DNA of 64,000 bases from Polyangiaceae bacterium. Its GTDB lineage: Bacteria; Myxococcota_A; Polyangia; Polyangiales; Polyangiaceae. This document shows, piece by piece, positions 33,959 to 42,365 of this stretch (its first letter is position 1; every line of letters begins with the position of its first letter). The stretch spans positions 62,001 through 126,000 of the forward strand of contig JADJXL010000025.1 in NCBI GenBank assembly GCA_016715885.1, written 5' to 3'. The notes beneath the pieces are model-generated. The model searched no databases and was not told the DNA's origin. It saw only the letters and a list, made by a program, of their open reading frames with translations. A program made the position numbers and the translations under genes.

Positions 33959-36136
33959 GTGACTGGCGGAGCACGAGGGCGAACGACCGTACGGCGGCGA
34001 AGGATCATGCGCCTCGTGCTGGGCGGAGCCGCGCTGAGCATCATGACGGCTGTCGCGGTCGCCGTGCCTGAATCCTTGCTTCATCGCGGCACGCGAGAAG
34101 CCCGAGAATGCCTTGCCAAGTACGCCGAGCCCCGCGGCCCTGAAACGCCGTCGTGCGGCGCCGCGTTCGACTCGTTCTATTGGCCTGCAAAGTTTCCGTG
34201 GACGGCGTCCCGCGCGCGTTACCGAATCGAAGAGCTCGGCGTTCGCATGGCGCGATTCGAGTACGTCGAAGCGGCCGTGGGCAAACCGAATCGAGAGGCA
34301 CTCGCGCACGCTGCGGAAGCGATCGAACACCAAGCCGTCATCGTGCAAAACGGAACGACGCGCGTGTCGATGAAGGAGCTCGGTCCTTTGGCGGGTGCGC
34401 CGGATCCTGGTCGCGATGCCGACGAGCTGGGTGACCGTCGGACGCTCGTCGAGCGCGGTGAGTCGTGGTTCAACTGGCGCGTGCGGCTTTCGACGCTTCG
34501 TGCCGCGCTGCTTTCGGGCGACATGGCGAAAACCGAAGCGCTCGCGAAGCGGTACGCGGTCGACGATCCGCGAGATCCGGACCTGCGTTCGGCGGTTGCA
34601 TCGGTGCTTTGCATGGGGCCCGATCCGGAGAAGGGCGCGGACATGCTGGCGTACATCCAGGATGACCGCGCGAGTCGTCGCTACGAAGGGCTTTCACGCG
34701 ATTATGGCGAGGTTCGTGCGCTGCTCGTCGCGTGCTTGGCGAAGCGCAACCTGCCGCCGCCCCCGTTGCCCACGCGGTCAGACGCGGGCACCGCTGACGC
34801 CGTGGAGCAGCGTGCGCTCTTGCGTTTGCGGCTCGCGGATACGCCTGCGGCCGAGGCATCGCGCAACGCAGCCATCGCGACCATCGTAAGGCTTCTCGAA
34901 GGCGGGCCACGTGGCCCGGGAGGGCGTCTTTCGCTGCTCGCTGCGCTTCTGACGTCGGGCACGGATCTCGATACCGCGCGGATTGTTCGTCTGTCCAAAC
35001 CCAAGTTCGACGAGCTACCGCTTGCCCCGTCGCTTTCCCTGACGGCGCTCGAATGGGTCGCCGATCATCGTCCGGCCATCGGGGATGCCGAGCCCGCAGC
35101 CATTCTGCCTGGAAAGGTGTTTCTTGCAGCGTCGCACGAGCTTTTCGCGCTGCAGACGAAGCTCGAGGAAGCCGCGGACAAACCCGTTGGAAAGGACGAA
35201 CCAAACGAGGGCGACCAGCCTGGGACGAGCGATGCCGATGTGCTTGCGGGCATCGTTGCCTTGCGCGGTGCACTTCTTCTGGAGGCCGCAGCGTCCCTTG
35301 CGAGGGACGGCCACCCGGAAGTGGCCACCGCCGCAGCCGATGACGCCGCGGCCGTTCTGAAGTTGCCCACGGCAGCTCGCAGCCTTTTGAGGTCCAACGT
35401 TTACTGGGTATCGGGCGAGCGTGACAAAGCGTTCGCCGAATCGGCGTTCGACACCACAGCGGCTCGAGCTGATGACGCTACCGAAAACCGGATCCTTGCG
35501 GCGTTATCGTTACAGCGGTCCGAGCTCGCCATGTCCTTGGGCAAACGGGATGAGGCGCGGTACGCGGCGCTTCGTGCGGAACGATTTGCTTCGGCTGCAA
35601 ACGAATCGAACCTCCTTGCGCGATCGAAGTGGATGCTTGCGGCGCTCGGTGAAGCGAAGGCCGAGCCTCCACCGAAGGAAACGCTTGCAACGCCGGCACC
35701 ATTTCCACCCGTGGGGTTTGCGAGTCCGCTCGAGCCTTGGCGTACGGATGACCCGGACAAACAGCGAACGCTGCTCGATCGAGCGCTTGCACCGTGGGTT
35801 GGCCTGGCCACGGCGGATCCCGCAGTGCGTCGAGCAGGCCGATGGGCAACGCTTCGATCGCGCGGCGATGCGCCCCCGTGGTTGTCGGTGCATTTGCTTC
35901 TCGCGAGCCGGTTGCTCGATCCGACCGAAGGTGATCACGAAGTTTTTTTCGATGCGCTGCTCGCGTTCGATCAGCGTCGGTTTTCGCTGCGGTCGTATGC
36001 GTTTGCCCGAGCCGAAGCGGCACGCATGCGAGGCGATGGTGCGGCCGCTTCAACGTGGGACGATCGCTACCGTGCTCTTCGCAAGCTCGCCGCAGATCAC
36101 GCGCACATCGAGCTGACTCGGCATCTCGACATCTGA
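33959..36136 (+). CDS. Large hypothetical exported or membrane-anchored protein
   Basis: This is a 725-residue protein preceded by AAGAAGG; an equally plausible ATG at 34007 with GAAGGA would begin MRLVLGGAALSIMTAVAVAVP, an uncleaved anchor or signal. After it the chain is long, Ala/Arg/Glu-rich and helical, with two Cys near the N-terminus (ECLAKY, SCGAAF). Repeated patterns of A-L-A-x-R-x-A and RxAxLRxxLLxGDMAKTEALAKRY suggest TPR-like or alpha-solenoid packing. No catalytic motif is visible and I recognise no family. It is followed 33 bp later by a small beta-barrel gene on the same strand, so both may serve the envelope. Confidence 0.82.
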   Translation: MTGGARGRTTVRRRRIMRLVLGGAALSIMTAVAVAVPESLLHRGTREARECLAKYAEPRGPETPSCGAAFDSFYWPAKFPWTASRARYRIEELGVRMARFEYVEAAVGKPNREALAHAAEAIEHQAVIVQNGTTRVSMKELGPLAGAPDPGRDADELGDRRTLVERGESWFNWRVRLSTLRAALLSGDMAKTEALAKRYAVDDPRDPDLRSAVASVLCMGPDPEKGADMLAYIQDDRASRRYEGLSRDYGEVRALLVACLAKRNLPPPPLPTRSDAGTADAVEQRALLRLRLADTPAAEASRNAAIATIVRLLEGGPRGPGGRLSLLAALLTSGTDLDTARIVRLSKPKFDELPLAPSLSLTALEWVADHRPAIGDAEPAAILPGKVFLAASHELFALQTKLEEAADKPVGKDEPNEGDQPGTSDADVLAGIVALRGALLLEAAASLARDGHPEVATAAADDAAAVLKLPTAARSLLRSNVYWVSGERDKAFAESAFDTTAARADDATENRILAALSLQRSELAMSLGKRDEARYAALRAERFASAANESNLLARSKWMLAALGEAKAEPPPKETLATPAPFPPVGFASPLEPWRTDDPDKQRTLLDRALAPWVGLATADPAVRRAGRWATLRSRGDAPPWLSVHLLLASRLLDPTEGDHEVFFDALLAFDQRRFSLRSYAFARAEAARMRGDGAAASTWDDRYRALRKLAADHAHIELTRHLDI

Positions 36137-36169
36137 ATGCATGGCGTAAAACGTGCTACAGGCTCCGTC

Positions 36170-36742
36170 ATGCGAGCTTTCCGCGCGCTTTTTACGCTGC
36201 TTGCGTCATGCGTCGTCATGGCTGCTTCGTCGTCCGAGGCCGGCGCATACGAACGCCAGTGGCAAGTCGGCTTGGGCGTGGGTTACGCGCAGCTCATCAA
36301 CGAAGGTGGCACACCTGTAACGCCAGCGTCCCTTCATGGCATTGGGTCGAGTCTCACCATCACGTATGGCCTCACGGATGCGATCAACATCATTGGTCAC
36401 GCCGACTTCAATGCTCACCCTGGCGATGCACCAACGCTGCTTTACGGAGGTTCGGTGGGCGTCGCCTACGTGATCGACGTGTTGCGGTGGGTACCTTGGG
36501 CGGGCGTAACGGCGGGCGGTTATGGCGTTTCGGCGCTCGAACCATGCGTCGCGACAAACGACGTTCCGTGCACGAACGCGCGTCTCGGATTCTCCTTGCT
36601 GGGTGGAATCGACTACCAAGTCTCCCGAAGCTTTTCGATTGGCGCGATGGGGCGTTATGGCGTGCTGCTTTTCGGCAACCAAAACGCAGTTGATCACACG
36701 ATCGGTGGGTTCATACGAGCCCAATATATATGGGGTTATTGA
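36170..36742 (+). CDS. Small outer-membrane beta-barrel-like protein
   Basis: The ATG at 36170 opens a clear signal peptide (MRAFRALFTLLASCVVMAASSSEAGAY). The mature part of about 163 residues alternates polar and hydrophobic residues in strand-length blocks (WQVGLGVGYAQLI, SLTITYGLTDAINIIGHADF, GGSVGVAYVIDVL, RLGFSLLGGIDYQVSRS). It ends with aromatic IRAQYIWGY, typical of 8-stranded barrels. Two Cys (PCVATNDVPC) may form a loop disulfide. A longer start at 36137 adds 11 residues. The function is unknown. Confidence 0.82.
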   Translation: MRAFRALFTLLASCVVMAASSSEAGAYERQWQVGLGVGYAQLINEGGTPVTPASLHGIGSSLTITYGLTDAINIIGHADFNAHPGDAPTLLYGGSVGVAYVIDVLRWVPWAGVTAGGYGVSALEPCVATNDVPCTNARLGFSLLGGIDYQVSRSFSIGAMGRYGVLLFGNQNAVDHTIGGFIRAQYIWGY

Positions 36743-36830
36743 AGTAGAGGGAGCTTGCAGGCTGCTGCGCGCCGCGAATCGTCGGTCGGACCTGCTCAGC
36801 GTGCAAAGATTTGAGCTAGCCCGGGGAGTG

Positions 36831-36920
36831 GTTCAATTCTGCGGCGTTGCGGGGGGCCCCACTGTTCGAGCCCGCGAAGCGGGCGAGTTTGGGGGGTACC
36901 GCGACGCCGCAGAATTGAAC
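36831..36920. repeat. Repeat family B, second locus
   Basis: Arms GTTCAATTCTGCGGCG at 36831 and CGCCGCAGAATTGAAC at 36905 are complementary over 22 bp with one mismatch. They flank a core (36853-36898) almost identical to that at 12598-12643, including GAGCCCGCGAAGCGGGCGAG and a GTTTGGGGGG end. The arms share no obvious sequence with those at 12566-12676. It lies between convergent genes ending at 36742 and 36953. The remainder of that 210-bp gap shows nothing else. Confidence 0.8.
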
Positions 36921-36952
36921 CCTCCCTGGGCGGACAAACCCTGTTCACCCCC

Positions 36953-38650
36953 CTAGGACCCCTTCCCCTTACTCGCTGGCCCTTGTCCGCTGTTCGACCG
37001 TTTCCTCGTCGACGGCGGAACGACCACGGTGATCTTCGGCGAGTCGTTGACGTTCGTACTGATGATCGATGCAGGAGCGCGCGCGGGTGCTGCAGCCGAA
37101 TACGCCAGCGGCACGCGTTCGGTCGACGCGTACATGTCCACTTCCGAGACCGGCGGCGGTTCATCGAACGCAGGGAGCGTTTGTGCGCGTGCTCGGCTCG
37201 GCCGCAACGACCCACCGCTCACCGAGCCTGGCAGCGTATCGGGAAGCTGGACTGCGGGCATGGCATCGAGCGTCGGAGCGTTCATGCGCGCCCGTTTGGA
37301 GGATGTCGGCCCTGAACGCGCTCGCTTCGACGAAGGCGGTGACGCCGATGCCGGCAGCGTCACGCGCACCAGCATGCCGCCCAAGTCCGAGCGCGCTGCT
37401 TCGAGCGTGCCTCCATGCGATGCGGCGATGTTGCGTGCGAGCATCAGGCCGAGCGGTTCTCTCGCGAGCAGCGGGTGAATCGACGTCGCCCGCCGGTGTT
37501 CCGTCGTCGCGGCTTTTCCCGAATGCTCGATGGTCACGACGATTTTGTTTTTCTCACGAGCAACGGATACCGACACGATCTGCATCCGCGGCGCCTGAAT
37601 CGTTGGCTTTCCGGGTTTGTCCGCGCGACCGCAAGCGTCGATGCCATCCGCGAGCAGTCCATGCACCAGTTGCCACAAGTGACTGCGTTTGCAGCGAACG
37701 AGTGATTCCGCGCCCGGCTGAATTGCGACGAGGATGTCGACGTTTCGAGCACGCGCAGCGGATTCGACGAGGCCAACCGCATCGTGAACGACCGAACCCA
37801 CATCGACGAGCTCCGGGGCCGTCTCCTCGAGCGCAGCAAGCAGCCGTCCACCGCTCGTACGCGCGAGCATGAGCGTGTTTGCAGCTTCTTCTTGCGCGGA
37901 CTCGAGCTCGCGGAGCACGGCTGCCGCGCTCGGGTGACGCATGCGCAATTGTTCGAGCCACTTTTCTTGGTGGCTGCTGTAGGACGCGAGTTGCGACGAC
38001 ACCGCGCGCAGGTCGTCGACGAATCCAGCCGCAAGCGCGCCGAGCGTCGCAAGGCGCATCAATTTCTCGTCGACATCCGTGACGGACGCAGGTCGTTCCG
38101 TACGCGGCACTTCGCCTGCAAGCGCTTTTTCGCGTGCGAGAAACAGCGCGAGCATATTTGCTGCAGTTTCCAGCACCGTCAGCACTTGAGACGTGAACAG
38201 CTCGGCCGATGACGCTGCGAGCGAAATGACCCCGACAACATCACGACCGATGACGATGGGCGCAGCGGCGACCGCGTTCCAACCGGCACTTCGGAGGACC
38301 GACGGAGACACGCGAGCTGCAAGAATCGATGCTGCATCGTCGTCGACGGTCAGCCGGCGTCGTTTAGCGGCTTCTTGGATGACGAACCAGGGCGCAACAG
38401 CGGCTGGAAATGATCCAACGTGAGGGCGCAGCGCTGCGGGCAAACCTTCTTCGGCCACGAGCTCCAGGCCCGAGGGCGTCGCTTCATGCACCATGCCCGC
38501 ATGAAGCTTGGTGCCTTCGAAGACGCACGTGAGGGCCTCGGCGAACACGCCGCCAGGTTTGGTGCGCGTGAGTGATCCGGACAGACTGAGTAGAGCGCTC
38601 AGCGCAGGATGAGATGGTTGTGACTCGGCAGTCGTGCGGCGCGCCGCCAT
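36953..38650 (-). CDS. GAF and histidine-kinase-like protein lacking the phospho-acceptor His
   Basis: This is a 565-residue protein from ATG 38650 (the frame runs on to 38725). A GAF-like domain covers about 30-175. Then comes LATLGALAAGFVDDLRAV at 200-217, where histidine kinases have L-G-x-L-A-A-G-x-x-H-E; here Asp212/Asp213 replace His-Glu. The ATPase-like part keeps PLGLMLARNIAASHGGTLEA (G2 region), but the N box reads HGLLADGIDAC, without the usual Asn. The last about 130 residues are Ser/Arg/Pro-rich and disordered, with RARSGPTSSKRARMNAP-type basic patches. It may be a scaffold or partner rather than an enzyme. There is no adjacent response regulator. Confidence 0.8.
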   Translation of the reverse strand: MAARRTTAESQPSHPALSALLSLSGSLTRTKPGGVFAEALTCVFEGTKLHAGMVHEATPSGLELVAEEGLPAALRPHVGSFPAAVAPWFVIQEAAKRRRLTVDDDAASILAARVSPSVLRSAGWNAVAAAPIVIGRDVVGVISLAASSAELFTSQVLTVLETAANMLALFLAREKALAGEVPRTERPASVTDVDEKLMRLATLGALAAGFVDDLRAVSSQLASYSSHQEKWLEQLRMRHPSAAAVLRELESAQEEAANTLMLARTSGGRLLAALEETAPELVDVGSVVHDAVGLVESAARARNVDILVAIQPGAESLVRCKRSHLWQLVHGLLADGIDACGRADKPGKPTIQAPRMQIVSVSVAREKNKIVVTIEHSGKAATTEHRRATSIHPLLAREPLGLMLARNIAASHGGTLEAARSDLGGMLVRVTLPASASPPSSKRARSGPTSSKRARMNAPTLDAMPAVQLPDTLPGSVSGGSLRPSRARAQTLPAFDEPPPVSEVDMYASTERVPLAYSAAAPARAPASIISTNVNDSPKITVVVPPSTRKRSNSGQGPASKGKGS

Positions 38651-38685
38651 GACGAGGCAGCGTAGCGCTCTACATCCGTGTGGGT

Positions 38686-38880
38686 CTACGTCTCGTCGGG
38701 AATGAACTCGACCACGATGCGCCACGAGCCTTTTCGTTCTCGGGCTTGGTCGGGCACGAGGTCGGTGATGCCCAGGACTTTTCCGCCGTCGCTTTCATCA
38801 GGGCGCGTGGCGAAGCCGTCCCACTGTGGCGAGACGACATGCCAATGACTTGGCAACGTGGTGGTCTTGGTCAGCGGCAT
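38686..38880 (-). CDS. Small hypothetical protein
   Basis: This 64-codon frame starts 3 bp after the stop of the upstream lipoprotein gene on the same strand. The spacing suggests translational coupling. Third codon positions are strongly G/C as in neighbouring genes, and the product (WHVVSPQWDGFATRPDESDG, ending WRIVVEFIPDET) has Trp-rich, compact character. It does not overlap the kinase-like gene if that begins at 38650. No family is recognised. Confidence 0.55.
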   Translation of the reverse strand: MPLTKTTTLPSHWHVVSPQWDGFATRPDESDGGKVLGITDLVPDQARERKGSWRIVVEFIPDET

Positions 38881-38883
38881 CTA

Positions 38884-40005
38884 TTACTGGCAGACGACGC
38901 CGCTACAATCCTCGCTGGCGGGATTGAAGTCGGCGCACTTGTTGTTCGGCTGAAGGCCCCAAGTGCAGTAATTCAAATAACCAAAGCCGTCGATCGCCGT
39001 CCATTTGATGTTGATGTCGGAGAACATCGGGCCGGTGTAACAGGTTTGTTTGTCGTAGCCGCGATAATAGAGTTTATCGCCGACTTCGAGGTTGCTGCCG
39101 GAGAGCTTGATGATGCCGAAGTCGCCGACGACGACATCGCCGCTGCCGCCGCCCGGATCGGGTTGAGGCACGGGGGAGACGTCCCCAACGCGCACTTTCA
39201 CGCCGCCCCATTGGTCATGGAAATCCTTGTCCGTGGACGAAGCGAGCTTGGCGATCTCGTCAGCCGTCGTGAAAGCGTGCGGCGTCGGAGGCGTCGCGGT
39301 GCCGGTCTTTTCGACTTTGCATGCGAATGCAATTTGCCGCTGCGCCACTTGGCTGCCATTCATTTCGTTTGCACACGCATTGAGCAGGAAGTAATCGGCG
39401 ACGCCTATCACGTCGACCACGTCGCCCGGTTTGATATCGTCCGGAATCGAATCGCCGGGAAGCGGATCGTCGGCGAAACGATTGCTGATTTTGCCGCAGT
39501 ATGAAGTCTGCTGACCTGGTGGAATCACGGCATTGTTGCCTTTGCTCACGACCATGATGCCCGAATACGGTGCAGTTTCCGTGAGGCCAGGCGCCGAAAC
39601 GAATACACCATAAAGGCACGTGCCGCTCGACGAGCTCTTCGACACGAGGAACTTTTGGCTCATCACCACCGCGCCCTTGACCGACACGGGCGAACCCTTG
39701 CCGACGGCTCCTGCCGCCTTCTCGTTGGTGATCTGCTCGATGGTCACCTCAGATCCGGAGCACGCCTCGCCGCCGCCGCTACCGCCTCCGCCGCCAGCAC
39801 CGCCACCGCCAGTGCCACCAGCTCCTCCGGCCATGCCCGACGACGAGCTCGCAACGGTCGTTGCACCCTCGCCACCCGTGCCATCGCCACCCGCTCCGCC
39901 GGATCCCGTTTGCGGCTCGGCCCGACAACCCACCGCCGATGCGGAAAGCCCAAGCAAAAGCGCCGCGCCCGCACTGAACAAACACCACTGCTTCTCGATG
40001 GACAT
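38884..40005 (-). CDS. Gly-rich lipoprotein of unknown function
   Basis: The ATG at 40005 has an AGGAGG site 9 bases upstream and opens a signal peptide with lipobox (SASAVGC), giving 373 residues. Residues about 30-80 are a Gly/Ala/Ser-rich spacer, the usual link between lipid anchor and domain in myxobacterial lipoproteins. The rest has about ten Cys spread in pairs (CSGSEV, GTCLYG, SYCGKI, NACANE, KQTCYTG, NYCTWG, NKCADF, EDCSGVVC) and beta-rich stretches such as KGAVVMSQKFLVS and IKLSGSNLEVGDKL. The latter resemble OB-like strands of nuclease-associated lipoproteins. It is probably a surface protein; the function is unknown. Confidence 0.85.
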   Translation of the reverse strand: MSIEKQWCLFSAGAALLLGLSASAVGCRAEPQTGSGGAGGDGTGGEGATTVASSSSGMAGGAGGTGGGGAGGGGGSGGGEACSGSEVTIEQITNEKAAGAVGKGSPVSVKGAVVMSQKFLVSKSSSSGTCLYGVFVSAPGLTETAPYSGIMVVSKGNNAVIPPGQQTSYCGKISNRFADDPLPGDSIPDDIKPGDVVDVIGVADYFLLNACANEMNGSQVAQRQIAFACKVEKTGTATPPTPHAFTTADEIAKLASSTDKDFHDQWGGVKVRVGDVSPVPQPDPGGGSGDVVVGDFGIIKLSGSNLEVGDKLYYRGYDKQTCYTGPMFSDINIKWTAIDGFGYLNYCTWGLQPNNKCADFNPASEDCSGVVCQ

Positions 40006-40253
40006 CGGCAAAACCTCCTCACTAGCTGATTGGGAACGAAGAAAGACGTCCCGAGCCTACCACGTCCTGCACGCCCTTTCCCTGACGGTTTGGCGTCATG
40101 GTCGACAACGTAAAATCCCCTGAACTTCGAATTTCGACGCAACGCATCAGGATCCACCGAAAAAGTGTGACGGATCACGCGTGGATGTTTTGAAGTCAGC
40201 GGGAATAAAATTCGACAAATGCGGTTTTGGGCGCGCGAGTCGACGTCGAGACG

Positions 40254-40281
40254 TTGACACGGATCACTCTGCCGCTAGGAT
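40254..40281 (+). promoter_or_regulatory. Candidate sigma70-type promoter for the ABC operon
   Basis: TTGACA (40254-40259) and TAGGAT (40276-40281) are spaced by 16 bp. They lie 142 bp upstream of the TTG start of the ATPase gene. The intergenic region from 40006 to 40423 separates divergent genes and shows nothing else I can name. Confidence 0.45.
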
Positions 40282-40410
40282 GCGCGCCGCTGCGCCCGGG
40301 AAAACGTTCGCAATACCGGGCCGAGCGCGCCGCCGTGCGGCTCTGGCGGATAACGCGTTTTACTATTTTCAGCGAACCAAGGGGGGCGCGAACCAGGGCG
40401 CCCCATCGTT

Positions 40411-41611
40411 CAAGGAGGTCGGATTGTCTACCGACGTGATGATCGAGGCCAATGGGCTCACCAAGCGATACGGGGCGTTTCGCGCGCTGGACAAGGTGAG
40501 CTTCGAAGTCCACCGGGGAGAGGTGGTGGGCTTTCTCGGCCCGAACGGCGCCGGCAAGTCCACGACGATGCGCATCCTCACCTGCTTCATCTCCGCATCG
40601 GGCGGGATGGCGAAGGTGCATGGGCACGATGTCTTCGACGAACCGCTCGAGGTTCGAAGGAAAGTCGGTTACTTGCCGCAGCGAGCGCCTCTCTACGGCG
40701 AAATGAACGTCTGGGAATACCTGACGTTCGTCGCCGACATGCGCGGGCTCGACCACGGAACGTTCCGTAAGCGCATGAAGAACATCGTCGAGATCTGCGG
40801 CCTGGCCACGAGCTTGGGCAAAGACATTCGGGACTTGTCACACGGCTATCGCCAGCGCGTAGGTCTCGCGCAAGCGCTCGTGCACAACCCCCCGATCCTC
40901 ATCCTCGACGAACCCACGAGCGATTTGGACCCCAACGAAAAAGCGGAGGTCATTCGCTACATCCAAGAGATCGGCAAAGAGCGCACGATCTTGCTCTCGA
41001 CGCACAACTTGAACGAAGTCGAGCAAGCGTGTGCGCGCGCGATCATCGTTTCGAAAGGTCGCATCGTCGCCGACGGCGCGCTCGACGACATCCGCTCCCG
41101 AACGGGCAAAGTGCGGTACGTCGTGACCGTCCACGAAAAACGCGTCTTCGAAGGTGGATCGGCGAAGAAGCCGCCGAGCGCCGAAGAGGTCCAGGCTGCC
41201 CTGGAAAAACTCCCCGGCGTAACGAGCGTCGTGGAGCTGCCGACGGACGACAAGGCGCACAGCTTCCAGATCATGGGCGTGCAGGATGGCGACATCCGGC
41301 CCGAGATCTTCCAGCTCGTCGTGGCCAAAGGCTGGCTTTTGCTCGAAATGCGCCGCGAAGCGCAGAAGCTCGAGGACGTCTTCAAAGCGCTCACGCGCAG
41401 CGACGAACGCAAAGATCGCGGTCGTCCCATCGTCGACGAACCCGAAGAAGACGCCGCAGCGGCTGAGGAAGAGGATGAGGACGAAGACGCGTCCGATGAA
41501 GACGAGTCCGACGAGGACGAGTCGAAAGAGGACGAGGACGAGTCCGAGGATGAAGACGAAGACGAGTCCGACGACGAGGACGAGTCCGACGACAAGAAGA
41601 AGAAGGGCTGA
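40411..41611 (+). CDS. ABC transporter ATP-binding protein, GldA-like, with acidic tail
   Basis: The start is decided by AAGGAGG at 40412-40418, five bases before a TTG at 40424; translation from there gives MSTDVMIEANGLTKRYG (395 aa). The entry includes the ribosome site. Walker A GPNGAGKS is at 39-46, the signature LSHGYRQR is near 138, and Walker B LILDEPTS is near 158. It energises the ABC-2 permease encoded next. The last 60 residues are almost all Asp/Glu with Ser, ending KKKKG, unusual for this family. Downstream come permease, GldG-like and DUF4340 genes in tight order, a set common in Bacteroidetes and Myxococcota. In Flavobacterium GldAFG is linked to gliding; here the cargo is unknown. 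Confidence 0.93.
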
Positions 41612-41617
41612 ACGTCG

Positions 41618-42355
41618 ATGGGCACCACATTCATCATCGCGAAGCGCGAGTTCCGCTCGAACTTCGACTCACCACTGGCTTACGTGGTGATCTGTATTGG
41701 ACTCCTCCTCGTGGGCTTCCTGTTTTTCTCTTGGTGGAACGGGGGCTTCTGGCAGGCGGATCGCACGAGTTTGGCGGGGCTGTTTGCCCTGGCACCGTGG
41801 CTCTTGCTCGTCGTGGCATCGGTCGTGTCGATGCGCGTGATGGCTGAAGAGAAGCGCAGCGGGACGCTCGAGCTGCTCATTACTTTGCCGGTGAAGGATC
41901 ACGAAGTGATCCTCGGCAAGTTCCTCGGCGCGTTCGGCCTCGTTGCCATGCTGATCCTCGCCACGGCGCTCTATCCGATCCTCATGTTCAAGTGGCCTTG
42001 GAACCTCGGGCCGCTCGACATGGGACCCGTCATGACGGGTTACCTCGGGCTCGTTCTCTACAGCGCAGCGGCGGTTGCCGTCGGCCTTCTCGTGTCGTCT
42101 CTGACCGAGAGCCAACCGATCGCGTTTTTCCTGACCGCCGTGATCCTGTTTTTCCTCCACGTCGTTGGCAACGTCGCGGACAGTTTGCCCTGGCCGTGGG
42201 CTCGCGAGGCCGTGGCGTTCATCAGTTTCAACTCGAGGCTCATGCCGTTCGCGAAGGGCATGATCAACACCCGTGACATCGTCTACTTCCTCTCGATCAC
42301 CATCGGCTGCCTGATGATTGCATTCCGGGCGCTCGAACGAAGGAAGTGGGCGTAG
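41618..42355 (+). CDS. ABC-2 type transporter permease, GldF-like
   Basis: This 245-residue integral membrane protein has six hydrophobic segments. It opens MGTTFIIAKREFRSNFDSPL, as ABC-2 permeases do, and contains the loop motif MRVMAEEKRSGTLELLITLP near 70-90 that contacts the ATPase. VTGYLGLVLYSAAAVAVGLL-type segments follow. It starts 6 bp after the ATPase gene and ends 10 bp before the GldG-like gene. It should form the channel with the ATPase. Confidence 0.92.
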   Translation: MGTTFIIAKREFRSNFDSPLAYVVICIGLLLVGFLFFSWWNGGFWQADRTSLAGLFALAPWLLLVVASVVSMRVMAEEKRSGTLELLITLPVKDHEVILGKFLGAFGLVAMLILATALYPILMFKWPWNLGPLDMGPVMTGYLGLVLYSAAAVAVGLLVSSLTESQPIAFFLTAVILFFLHVVGNVADSLPWPWAREAVAFISFNSRLMPFAKGMINTRDIVYFLSITIGCLMIAFRALERRKWA

Positions 42356-42365
42356 GAGAATGGCG

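Noticed and set aside
38680..39504. Plus-strand 274-residue frame
   Set aside because: It is antisense to the lipoprotein with signal peptide and ribosome site, and has no domain.
40181..40423. Upstream extension of the ABC ATPase
   Set aside because: A perfect AAGGAGG precedes the TTG at 40424, the promoter lies within the extension, and family members start here.
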